Origin: CAZXWK01 sp964644675
GTDB taxonomy: Bacteria; Actinomycetota; Coriobacteriia; Anaerosomatales; JAAXUF01
Direction: 5' to 3'
Length of the DNA: 5,265 nt
Assembly (NCBI GenBank): GCA_964644675.1
Contig: CAZXWK010000079.1
Location: 1-5,265 of the forward strand
In this document: in pieces, positions 1 to 4,454 of the stretch
Position numbering within the stretch: position 1 is the stretch's first letter
Layout of the letters: each line of letters opens with the position of its first letter
Made by a program: the position numbers and the translations under genes
Notes under the pieces: generated by a model
What the model was told of the DNA's origin: nothing
The model's database searches: none
What the model saw: the letters and a program-made list of their open reading frames with translations, nothing else

Positions 1-1040
1 TCGCGGTCTTCAAGAGCGTCCCGGCACCCAAGGGCCTCGCGATCAGCCCGGACGGCACCGAGGTCTGGGTCACGGCACTCGTCACCCGGCCCTCGATCGG
101 CATCTACGACCCGTCGACCGGCAAGAAGCTCGGCTCGGTGGACGTGGGCAAGGCCGGCGCCGTCGAGGTCATCTTCAACAAGGACGGCAGCAAGGCCTAC
201 GCGAGCGAGATGCAGACGCACCGGGTCTACGAGATCGACACGGCGACCCGCACGGTCGTGCGCTCCTTCGACACGAAGTCCCCGTGGACCAAGGTCGTCC
301 TGCTGAGTCCCGACGAGAGCAAGCTCTACGCCGCCAACTGGAGCGGCGACGACGTGAGCGAGATCGACTTGGCGAGCGGCAAGCTGCTGCGACGCATCAA
401 GACCGCCGACACGCCACGCGGCCTCTACATCACGCCGGACGGCACGAAGATGTACGTCGCCTGCTTCGGCGAGCAGACCCTCAAGGGCGTCATCCAGGTC
501 TTCGATCTCGCGAGCGGCACCGGCAAGACCATCGCGAAGGGCCGGGCGATGCGGCACATGGTCGCCGATGCCACCACCGCGCGGCTCTTCACGAGCGACC
601 TGGGCGGCAACTGCATCTGGGTCACCGATCTCACCACCAACGAGACGCACGTCTTCGCCAAGACCGACAACAAGCCCAACACGATCGACATCTCGCCCGA
701 CGGGCGCGTCCTCTTCGTCTCGTGCCGCGGGGCGAACAACCCCGAGTCCTACTACGTCCCGGGCCCCGAGTGGGGCTCGGTCCTGTTGCTCGACACGCGC
801 ACCGGCAAACCGCTCGACGCGATCGTGGGCGGCAACCAGTGCACCGCGCTCGACGTCTCCGACGACGGCCGCACCCTGGCCTTCTCGGACTTCCTCGACG
901 GCAAGCTCCGCGTCTATCGGGTGCCGACGAGCGCGACGCTCCTCGCCGGGGGTGGCGGAGCGTACCGCGCGCACCTCACGCAGGTCCGCAAGGATGGCAA
1001 GCGCCTTGTTGTAAAGGCCGCTGCCGCCGGCGGCGAATAG
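1..1040 (+). CDS. YVTN-type seven-bladed beta-propeller protein, 5' end outside window
   Basis: The frame is open from the window edge (first full codon at 3) to TAG at 1038-1040, giving 345 visible residues without the native start. At least seven repeats of about 40 residues are visible. Each has a core like 'SPDG..hyV' (examples: ISPDGTEVWV, LLSPDESKLYAAN, YITPDGTKMYVAC, DISPDGRVLFVSC), followed by a strand ending in 'D..tGk' (YDPSTGKKL, IDLASGKLL, LDTRTGKPL). This is the YVTN/YncE-like propeller pattern, known as a scaffold for surface, binding or lactonase-like proteins. The repeat number suits a closed seven-blade propeller, with a short basic and Ala/Gly-rich tail (ending VVKAAAAGGE). 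No catalytic residues can be assigned, and a signal peptide, if present, lies upstream. The fold is confident; the role is unknown. The next gene but one also carries a propeller, so the two may be related secreted proteins, which is inference. Confidence 0.88.
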   Translation, partial: AVFKSVPAPKGLAISPDGTEVWVTALVTRPSIGIYDPSTGKKLGSVDVGKAGAVEVIFNKDGSKAYASEMQTHRVYEIDTATRTVVRSFDTKSPWTKVVLLSPDESKLYAANWSGDDVSEIDLASGKLLRRIKTADTPRGLYITPDGTKMYVACFGEQTLKGVIQVFDLASGTGKTIAKGRAMRHMVADATTARLFTSDLGGNCIWVTDLTTNETHVFAKTDNKPNTIDISPDGRVLFVSCRGANNPESYYVPGPEWGSVLLLDTRTGKPLDAIVGGNQCTALDVSDDGRTLAFSDFLDGKLRVYRVPTSATLLAGGGGAYRAHLTQVRKDGKRLVVKAAAAGGE

Positions 1041-1049
1041 CTCACGCGC

Positions 1050-1055
1050 TATACT
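1050..1055 (+). promoter_or_regulatory. Probable -10 element of the tRNA-Ser(UGA) promoter
   Basis: TATACT lies ten bases after the propeller stop codon and 27 nt before the tRNA. This would place the transcription start about 15 nt upstream of the mature 5' end. It is one of few AT-rich hexamers in this GC-rich DNA. No convincing -35 hexamer is found at 16-18 nt spacing, so the call rests on the -10 and its position. Confidence 0.5.
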
Positions 1056-1076
1056 TTCGACCGTGCGTCGCCTCGC

Positions 1077-1164
1077 GGAGGGGTGGCAGAGCGGTTGATT
1101 GCACCGGTCTTGAAAACCGGCGACCCGCAAGGGTCCGAGGGTTCGAATCCCTCCCCCTCCGCCA
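1077..1164 (+). tRNA. tRNA-Ser(UGA)
   Basis: This is a complete 88-nt class II tRNA. The acceptor strand GGAGGGG (1077-1083) pairs with CCCCTCC (1154-1160), followed by discriminator G and encoded CCA (1162-1164). The anticodon stem CCGGT/ACCGG encloses loop CTTGAAA with anticodon TGA at 1111-1113, which reads UCN serine codons. The long variable arm GACCC-GCAA-GGGTC and the G discriminator are serine features. The T arm is GAGGG-TTCGAAT-CCCTC. No terminator follows: the next gene starts 36 nt downstream. Confidence 0.97.
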
Positions 1165-1200
1165 CCGACGCCTCCGCGAAGATCTCAGAGATGGGACGCC

Positions 1201-2661
1201 ATGACCGCGTATCCCGACATCCGCCGCTCGCGCCCGACCCTCGTTCGCCCAGGTGCGCGCCTGCTCGCCATGATCGCGCTGGTGGGCGCGCTCGCCGTCG
1301 CGCTGACCGTCCCGGCGACCGCGCTCGCGTGGCAGAACGGCAAGTCCAGGAGCGGCAACGGATTCGGCACCCACGACTGGATCGTGCTCGAAGCCAGCAG
1401 CTATGCGGCCGCACACGGCGTGAGCTGGCTCGACACGAACACCGCCCTGAACGCGAGCGACGACCCCGACACCCACGTGCGCGATCAGCGCTACCACACC
1501 TACGACCGCTGGGGTAAGCGCTCGGGCTACGCCGACCGGAAGGTCCGGGCATGGTACCAGCAGGCCGTGGCGTCGCTCAGGGCCGGAGACACCCGCACCG
1601 CGTCGTACGCGGTCGGCATGATGTCGCACTACTACGCCGACGCATGCGACCCGCTGCACACCGACGATGTCGCCGCCGAGAAGCGCATGCACGACCGGTA
1701 CGAGAAGGCGGTCGACGCCCGGCTGGCGCGCCCTCGATGGAACGCAGCGTGGGTCCACTACGACGGCTACCGGCACGTCACCGACCCCGCGGCGGCGACC
1801 GTCTCGGCGGCGAGGTCGAGCCACGGCTCTTACTCGAAGCTGGTCAACGAGTACAACAAGCGGCGGTTCAGCTCGACCACGAGCAAGATCACGCAGGCCT
1901 CGCTCAGCCGCGCCGTCAACGGGCTGTCCGACCTGATCGTGAGCATCCAGGAAGACGCCGCCTACGGTGGCGTGGGACCGGACACCGCCGCGCACCAGGG
2001 CGTGGCGACCGACGGCAGCTACTACTACGTCATCCACACCGATTGGATCGAGAAGTACGACCTGTCGTGGCGCTCGGTGGACGCGACCTTCTCGCCCATG
2101 TACGAGATCGAAGGTCTCACGGACTCGTTCCAGAAGCACTTGGGCTCCGGCACGTGCTACGACGGCAAGCTCTACGTCGTCGCCGAGAACTACCCTGCCG
2201 TGACCGACCAGCACATCCTGACCTTCGACACCTCGACCATGGAGCGCGTCGCGTCGGTCGCGACGAGCCAGACGCACGAGGTCGCCGCGATCGCGGCCGT
2301 TCCCGACGAGGGTGCGAACGGCGTCCTCTACGTCGCGTCCTACTACGACAGCTCGCGACTGTTCCGCTACGACCTCAAGACACAGGAGTACCTGGGCGAC
2401 CTGCCGCTCTTCCCGGTACCGGCGACCGGCTTCCAGGCGCTCGCGTACCACAACGGCCGCTTCTACCTGGGCAAGGGCAACTCGTCCGGCCTCGGCTTGG
2501 TCTACGTCGCGGACCGCGCCGGCAACACCAAGCTCGTCTACACGAGCACCCTTCCGGGCTGGCACGAGGGGTTCGCGTTCCTCGGCGAGAAGCTGGTCTG
2601 GCTCATCGACCGCGGGTGGAACGAGCGGCGTGTGTGGACCTTCACGCTGCCGCCCCACTAG
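1201..2661 (+). CDS. Secreted zinc-dependent phospholipase C/S1-P1-like enzyme fused to a C-terminal beta-propeller
   Basis: This is a 486-residue protein. Residues 1-43 are a signal peptide: an Arg-rich n-region, hydrophobic core about 21-37, and cleavage after ATALA that leaves Trp44 as the mature N terminus. Family members use the N-terminal Trp amino group as a zinc ligand. The expected ligand set is present: W44, H58 (THDW), D87 or D88 (DDPD), H99, H143-x3-D147 and H153 (SHYYADACDPLH), then H164-x3-E168 (HDRYE). The H-x3-D-x5-H spacing equals that of Bacillus phospholipase C (H118, D122, H128, from memory). The zinc domain covers about 44-250. From about residue 260 (HQGVATDGSYYYV) to 486 there is a propeller-like domain with repeated strands such as YDGKLYVVAEN, GVLYVASYY and HNGRFYLGK. 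The substrate could be phospholipid or nucleic acid; the fold does not decide. The ATG at 1201 is chosen because later starts lose the signal peptide; its Shine-Dalgarno is weak (GGGA at 1193-1196). Confidence 0.88.
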   Translation: MTAYPDIRRSRPTLVRPGARLLAMIALVGALAVALTVPATALAWQNGKSRSGNGFGTHDWIVLEASSYAAAHGVSWLDTNTALNASDDPDTHVRDQRYHTYDRWGKRSGYADRKVRAWYQQAVASLRAGDTRTASYAVGMMSHYYADACDPLHTDDVAAEKRMHDRYEKAVDARLARPRWNAAWVHYDGYRHVTDPAAATVSAARSSHGSYSKLVNEYNKRRFSSTTSKITQASLSRAVNGLSDLIVSIQEDAAYGGVGPDTAAHQGVATDGSYYYVIHTDWIEKYDLSWRSVDATFSPMYEIEGLTDSFQKHLGSGTCYDGKLYVVAENYPAVTDQHILTFDTSTMERVASVATSQTHEVAAIAAVPDEGANGVLYVASYYDSSRLFRYDLKTQEYLGDLPLFPVPATGFQALAYHNGRFYLGKGNSSGLGLVYVADRAGNTKLVYTSTLPGWHEGFAFLGEKLVWLIDRGWNERRVWTFTLPPH

Positions 2662-2696
2662 CGCGGGGCCGTGCGACGCGTGCGAGCCGACGCTTC

Positions 2697-2725
2697 TTGC
2701 CGCTCGGCGGTCACGCGGGTACTAT
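2697..2725 (+). promoter_or_regulatory. Promoter of tRNA-Ser(GCU)
   Basis: TTGCCG (2697-2702) and TACTAT (2720-2725) are separated by exactly 17 nt. Transcription would start near 2732, about 29 nt before the tRNA. It lies in the 99-nt gap after the enzyme gene, where no other gene is seen. Confidence 0.65.
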
Positions 2726-2760
2726 TACCATTCGCGCGTGAGGTCGTGGCGCGTGGACGC

Positions 2761-2854
2761 GGAGAGCTGGCCGAGTAGGTCGAAGGCGCTCGCCTGCTAA
2801 GCGAGTAAGGGGGTAAAGCTCCCTTCGAGGGTTCGAATCCCTCGCTCTCCGCCA
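2761..2854 (+). tRNA. tRNA-Ser(GCU)
   Basis: This is a complete 94-nt class II tRNA. GGAGAGC (2761-2767) pairs with GCTCTCC (2844-2850), then discriminator G and encoded CCA (2852-2854). The anticodon stem CTCGC/GCGAG encloses CTGCTAA with anticodon GCT at 2796-2798, which reads AGC and AGU. A long variable arm (about 2806-2826) with an AAGGG/CCCTT stem is diagnostic of serine. The T arm is identical to that of the tRNA-Ser(UGA) 1.7 kb upstream. Confidence 0.97.
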
Positions 2855-2865
2855 TTTGACACCCA

Positions 2866-2907
2866 CGGTGGATGCCACCGCCCGGGCCGCCCTCGAGGCG
2901 GCGGTTT
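2866..2907 (+). terminator. Tandem hairpins after tRNA-Ser(GCU), possible weak terminator
   Basis: Two hairpins follow the tRNA. CGGTGG-ATG-CCACCG is at 2866-2880, and GCCGCC-CTCGA-GGCGGC is at 2886-2902, followed by GGTTT. An alternative pairing of ACCGCC (2877-2882) with GGCGGT (2900-2905) would exclude both. The T tract is only three bases, so termination would be modest. Confidence 0.4.
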
Positions 2908-2934
2908 GACAGCACGCCAGGTCGGTGGCAGGAT
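2906..2934 (+). promoter_or_regulatory. Promoter of tRNA-Arg(ACG)
   Basis: A perfect -35 hexamer TTGACA (2906-2911) is followed after 17 nt by CAGGAT (2929-2934), a -10 close to the TAGGAT type seen in high-GC actinobacteria. The predicted start near 2941 is about 17 nt before the tRNA. The -35 directly abuts the T tract of the preceding hairpins. Confidence 0.65.
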
Positions 2935-2957
2935 ACCTAAGCCCTTCGGGGCCATAC

Positions 2958-3034
2958 GCGCCCTTACCTCAGCTGGATAGAGGGCCTGACTACGAATCAG
3001 GACGTCGCAGGTTCGAATCCTGCAGGGCGCACCA
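2958..3034 (+). tRNA. tRNA-Arg(ACG)
   Basis: This is a complete 77-nt tRNA. GCGCCCT (2958-2964) pairs with AGGGCGC (3024-3030), then discriminator A and encoded CCA (3032-3034). The anticodon stem CCTGA/TCAGG encloses CTACGAA with anticodon ACG at 2992-2994. In bacteria A34 of this tRNA is normally deaminated to inosine by TadA so that it reads CGU, CGC and CGA. The T arm is GCAGG-TTCGAAT-CCTGC. Confidence 0.97.
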
Positions 3035-3044
3035 CGAATGCGAG

Positions 3045-3070
3045 ACGGCCTCCCCTTGGGGAGGCCGTTT
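3045..3070 (+). terminator. Intrinsic terminator of tRNA-Arg
   Basis: A perfect 11-bp stem, ACGGCCTCCCC (3045-3055) paired with GGGGAGGCCGT (3058-3068), is closed by TT and followed by TTTGTGGTTT. It starts 11 nt after the tRNA 3' end. The minus-strand tail is not T-rich, so it acts on plus-strand transcripts. The stretch 3076-3221 that follows holds no gene I can support. Confidence 0.85.
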
Positions 3071-3221
3071 GTGGTTTCGGTACGCTACTCCGCTTCACTC
3101 GCGTCGCATGCTCGTCGGCGCGATCAGGTTCAGGGCGCACGGCCCGTCAGCGCTTGTAGCTTCAAGCGGGAGCACCCGAGCGTCCCGGCACCAGGTGTGA
3201 CCACACCCACGCGGCCACCAG

Positions 3222-3314
3222 TCAAAGCGGGCCGCCCCACGTCTCGCCGGCCCGCACGTTCTCGAGCCAGCGCACCACGGCGCTGCGGCGGTCTCCGGCA
3301 CCCGACTCGCTCAT
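3222..3314 (-). CDS. Small ORF, 30 aa, translationally coupled to the selenoprotein gene
   Basis: The ATG at 3312-3314 overlaps the TGA stop of the upstream gene (ATGA), the usual arrangement for translational coupling. The peptide is hydrophilic at its N terminus (MSESGAGDRRSAVV) and ends RAGETWGGPL before TGA at 3222-3224. I do not recognise it, and 30 residues is too short to assign a fold. If that TGA were also read through, the frame would run another 19 codons (LVAAWVWSHLV...) to the next TGA at 3162-3164. No redox motif flanks it, so I treat it as a normal stop. It could be a real microprotein, a remnant of a longer gene, or chance; the precise overlap is the main support. Confidence 0.35.
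   Translation of the reverse strand: MSESGAGDRRSAVVRWLENVRAGETWGGPL
3224..3255 (-). terminator. Possible terminator of the minus-strand operon
   Basis: On the minus strand GCGGGCCG and CGGCCCGC form an 8-bp GC-rich stem with a loop of about 16 nt, directly followed by TTTG. It overlaps the last codons and stop of the 30-codon ORF. The short T tract and large loop make it a weak candidate. Confidence 0.35.
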
Positions 3315-3694
3315 GAGAGCGCCTCGACTACGAGGCCGACCTCGACCGAACCGCAGCAGACCAGCCGACCGCCGGCCAGCACGAACGGCGACGGCTCTCC
3401 GGCGACCACGGCGTCGAGCGCGGCTTCGAGGTCGGGGCCGACGAGGTCGTACAGGTCGGTCTCGAGCACCTCGAACCGGCTGCCGAACGACTCCGCGAGC
3501 TGGCGCTGAAGCCGCTCGACCTGCGCCGAGACCGGCATGCCGCACGCCGAGACGTCGTCGACGAGCTCGAAGTCCCCGGTGAGTTGCGCCGCGTAGCTGA
3601 GTGACTCGAACAGACCGTCCGAGTAGGGATCACCCGGCCCGCTTCAACTGCATTCCTCGATGTCCACGACGTGGATCGTGATCTCGGCGGTCAT
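3311..3694 (-). CDS. Small thioredoxin-fold-like selenoprotein with C-S-U motif (TGA at codon 17 read as selenocysteine)
   Basis: The gene starts at ATG 3692-3694 with a strong Shine-Dalgarno GGAGG (3700-3704) at 5 nt. It encodes MTAEITIHVVDIEECS, then TGA (3644-3646), then SGPGDPYSDG and onward in the same frame to TGA at 3311-3313: 127 residues with Sec17. A strand-like ITIHVVDI leads into C15-S16-U17, where a thioredoxin-fold active site would sit. The C-terminal part also suits this fold: helix about 55-70, strand FEVLETDLYD (74-83), helix 88-98, then PSPFVLAGGRLVCCG, where P103 resembles the cis-proline loop and C113-C114 are vicinal. C51 is a further cysteine. A SECIS-type hairpin follows the TGA, and third positions stay G/C-rich on both sides except around that hairpin. 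A conventional caller would report only residues 53-127 from an internal ATG at 3538. I infer a redox or metal/sulfur-handling role. A nonsense-mutated pseudogene is the alternative. I assign no named family. Confidence 0.75.
3604..3624 (-). promoter_or_regulatory. Bacterial SECIS element directing selenocysteine at the TGA 3644-3646
   Basis: Reading the minus strand, ACTCGGAC (3624-3617) pairs with GTTCGAGT (3611-3604), an 8-bp stem with one G-U pair closed by loop GGTCT. The stem begins 19 nt after the TGA and the loop 27 nt after it, inside the spacing used for bacterial SECIS elements. These require a G in the first two loop positions, and here both are G. The loop plus closing base (GGUCUG) equals the SelB-binding apex of the E. 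coli fdhF SECIS as I remember it. An additional GTG/CAC pairing could extend the base. The fdhF-type bulged U is not evident. Confidence 0.72.
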
Positions 3695-3726
3695 GCTGCC
3701 CTCCGCGACGGGTTCCGACACGGTCC

Positions 3727-3756
3727 ACCATACCCCCATGGGTATCTCGGCGGCAA
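3727..3756 (-). promoter_or_regulatory. Promoter of the selenoprotein gene
   Basis: On the minus strand TTGCCG (3756-3751) and TATGGT (3732-3727) are separated by 18 nt. The -35 is identical to that of the tRNA-Ser(GCU) promoter. The start would be near 3720, giving a leader of about 26 nt that contains the Shine-Dalgarno. Confidence 0.5.
3730..3745 (-). promoter_or_regulatory. Inverted repeat ATACCC-CCAT-GGGTAT, possible CsoR/CstR-family operator
   Basis: A perfect 6-bp inverted repeat with a 4-nt centre lies between the -35 and -10 of the selenoprotein promoter and overlaps the -10, a classical repressor position. ATACCC...GGGTAT arms around a short centre resemble operators described for the CsoR/CstR (DUF156) repressors, which sense Cu(I) or persulfides. 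No such regulator gene is in the window, so the link is inference. Confidence 0.5.
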
Positions 3757-3812
3757 ATCGGCGCGAGCGGCGGCAGGCGTCGCGCGAATTGGGTACCAAG
3801 GAACTCGGTGAT

Positions 3813-3908
3813 GCTCGCTCCGATCTGAGCCCGGAGCTGAGCTCCCGCTTGAGGGGGCCTTGCGGGCCTCACTCGACAGAAGCCTCGCGCCCCCGCACGG
3901 GGCTTCTG
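3813..3908. other. Divergent intergenic region with successive hairpins, function unknown
   Basis: The 265 bases between the two divergent start codons hold the selenoprotein promoter on the left and a structured stretch on the right. Visible are GCTC-GCTCCG (3813-3822) pairing with CGGAGC-T-GAGC (3832-3842), CCCGC (3844-3848) with GCGGG (3862-3866), and CAGAAGCCTCG (3877-3887) with CGGGGCTTCTG (3898-3908). The last is 11 bp with a G-U pair and is followed by CCTTCTGC, a poor T tract. It could be a leader, a weak terminator or a small RNA. No coding frame here is convincing. Confidence 0.35.
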
Positions 3909-3910
3909 CC

Positions 3911-3939
3911 TTCTGCACGGCGTTCCCGCGGCGTACGAT
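3911..3939 (+). promoter_or_regulatory. Weak candidate promoter for the TIGR00725/SDR operon
   Basis: TTCTGC (3911-3916) and TACGAT (3934-3939) are 17 nt apart and would start transcription near 3946, just ahead of the Shine-Dalgarno. The -35 is a poor match. If this is the promoter, the hairpins to its left lie outside the operon transcript. Confidence 0.3.
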
Positions 3940-3959
3940 GACGCCCAGGAGGTGGGACG

Positions 3960-4454
3960 ATGCGCACGATCGTGGGAGTCATGGGTGGCGCCGTCGTCGG
4001 TGACGACGCGCTGCAGAACGCCCGACGGCTCGGTCGCCTCATCGCCGAGCAGGACTGGGTGCTCCTCAACGGCGGGCGCGACGCCGGCATCATGGCCGAG
4101 TCCGCTCGCGGCGCGAGCGAGGCCGGCGGGCTCGTGATCGGCATCCTGCCCGGCGACACGGTCCGCGGCGCGGCGCCCCACGTCGACGTCGCCATCCCCA
4201 CCGGCCTGGGCGACGCGCGCAACGCCATCAACGTGCTCGCGAGCGAAGTCGTCATCGCGCTGCCGGGCGGCGCGGGCACCCTGTCTGAGGTCGCCCTCGC
4301 ACTCAAGGCGGGACGCCCGGTCATCATGCTCGGTTTCCCGCTGGGGCCGCCGTTCTCGGCACACTACGAACGCGGCGCGCTGGTGGACGCCGCCACTCCG
4401 GAAGAGGCGATCGAACTCGCCGCCGGATTCCTCGCGGACAAGGAGCGCGCATGA
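3960..4454 (+). CDS. TIGR00725 / LOG-like Rossmann-fold nucleotide-binding protein
   Basis: This 164-residue protein has the usual length for the family. It opens with a strand and glycine turn (TIVGVMGGA, 3-11). It then shows NGGRDAGIMAESARGA (37-52), the counterpart of the GGG.xGLM segment of LOG/lysine-decarboxylase-like proteins, R87-N88, and the phosphate-binding motif PGGAGTLSE (102-110). LOG enzymes release cytokinin bases from nucleotide monophosphates. For the TIGR00725 branch I know of no established reaction, so I would only claim nucleotide or nucleotide-derivative binding. The ATG is supported by AGGAGG (3947-3952) at 7 nt. The stop overlaps the SDR start (ATGA) and an AAGGAG inside its 3' end serves the SDR, so the two are probably one operon. 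Confidence 0.88.
   Translation: MRTIVGVMGGAVVGDDALQNARRLGRLIAEQDWVLLNGGRDAGIMAESARGASEAGGLVIGILPGDTVRGAAPHVDVAIPTGLGDARNAINVLASEVVIALPGGAGTLSEVALALKAGRPVIMLGFPLGPPFSAHYERGALVDAATPEEAIELAAGFLADKERA

Noticed and set aside
1042..2658. A very long open frame (538 codons) on the minus strand opposite the zinc enzyme gene.
   Set aside because: It is the antisense shadow of a GC-rich gene, crosses the tRNA-Ser, and its product is a low-complexity Arg/Val/Gly-rich sequence without motifs. The plus-strand frame has a signal peptide and a full zinc-ligand set.
1135..2843. Identical 17-18 bp segments (GAGGGTTCGAATCCCTC) flanking the zinc enzyme gene, looking like att repeats.
   Set aside because: They are the T arms of two serine tRNAs, which are naturally conserved. 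No integrase or other mobile gene is present and composition does not change.
2856..2861. A consensus -35 hexamer TTGACA directly after tRNA-Ser(GCU).
   Set aside because: No -10-like hexamer is present at 16-18 nt downstream; that spot is GC-only and inside a hairpin.
3311..3538. A 75-residue gene starting at the internal ATG 3538.
   Set aside because: It has no good Shine-Dalgarno and would begin in mid-domain. The same frame extends upstream through the TGA to a much better start with GGAGG.
3785..3910. T-box riboswitch ahead of the TIGR00725 gene.
   Set aside because: The T-box core TGGNACCGCG is not present, the downstream gene is not an amino-acid gene, and the candidate promoter lies after the hairpins.
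3745..3960. A selC (tRNA-Sec) gene next to the selenoprotein.
   Set aside because: I searched for a TTCGA T-loop and a TCA anticodon loop with long acceptor stem. Only the three tRNAs already listed carry a tRNA T loop in this window.
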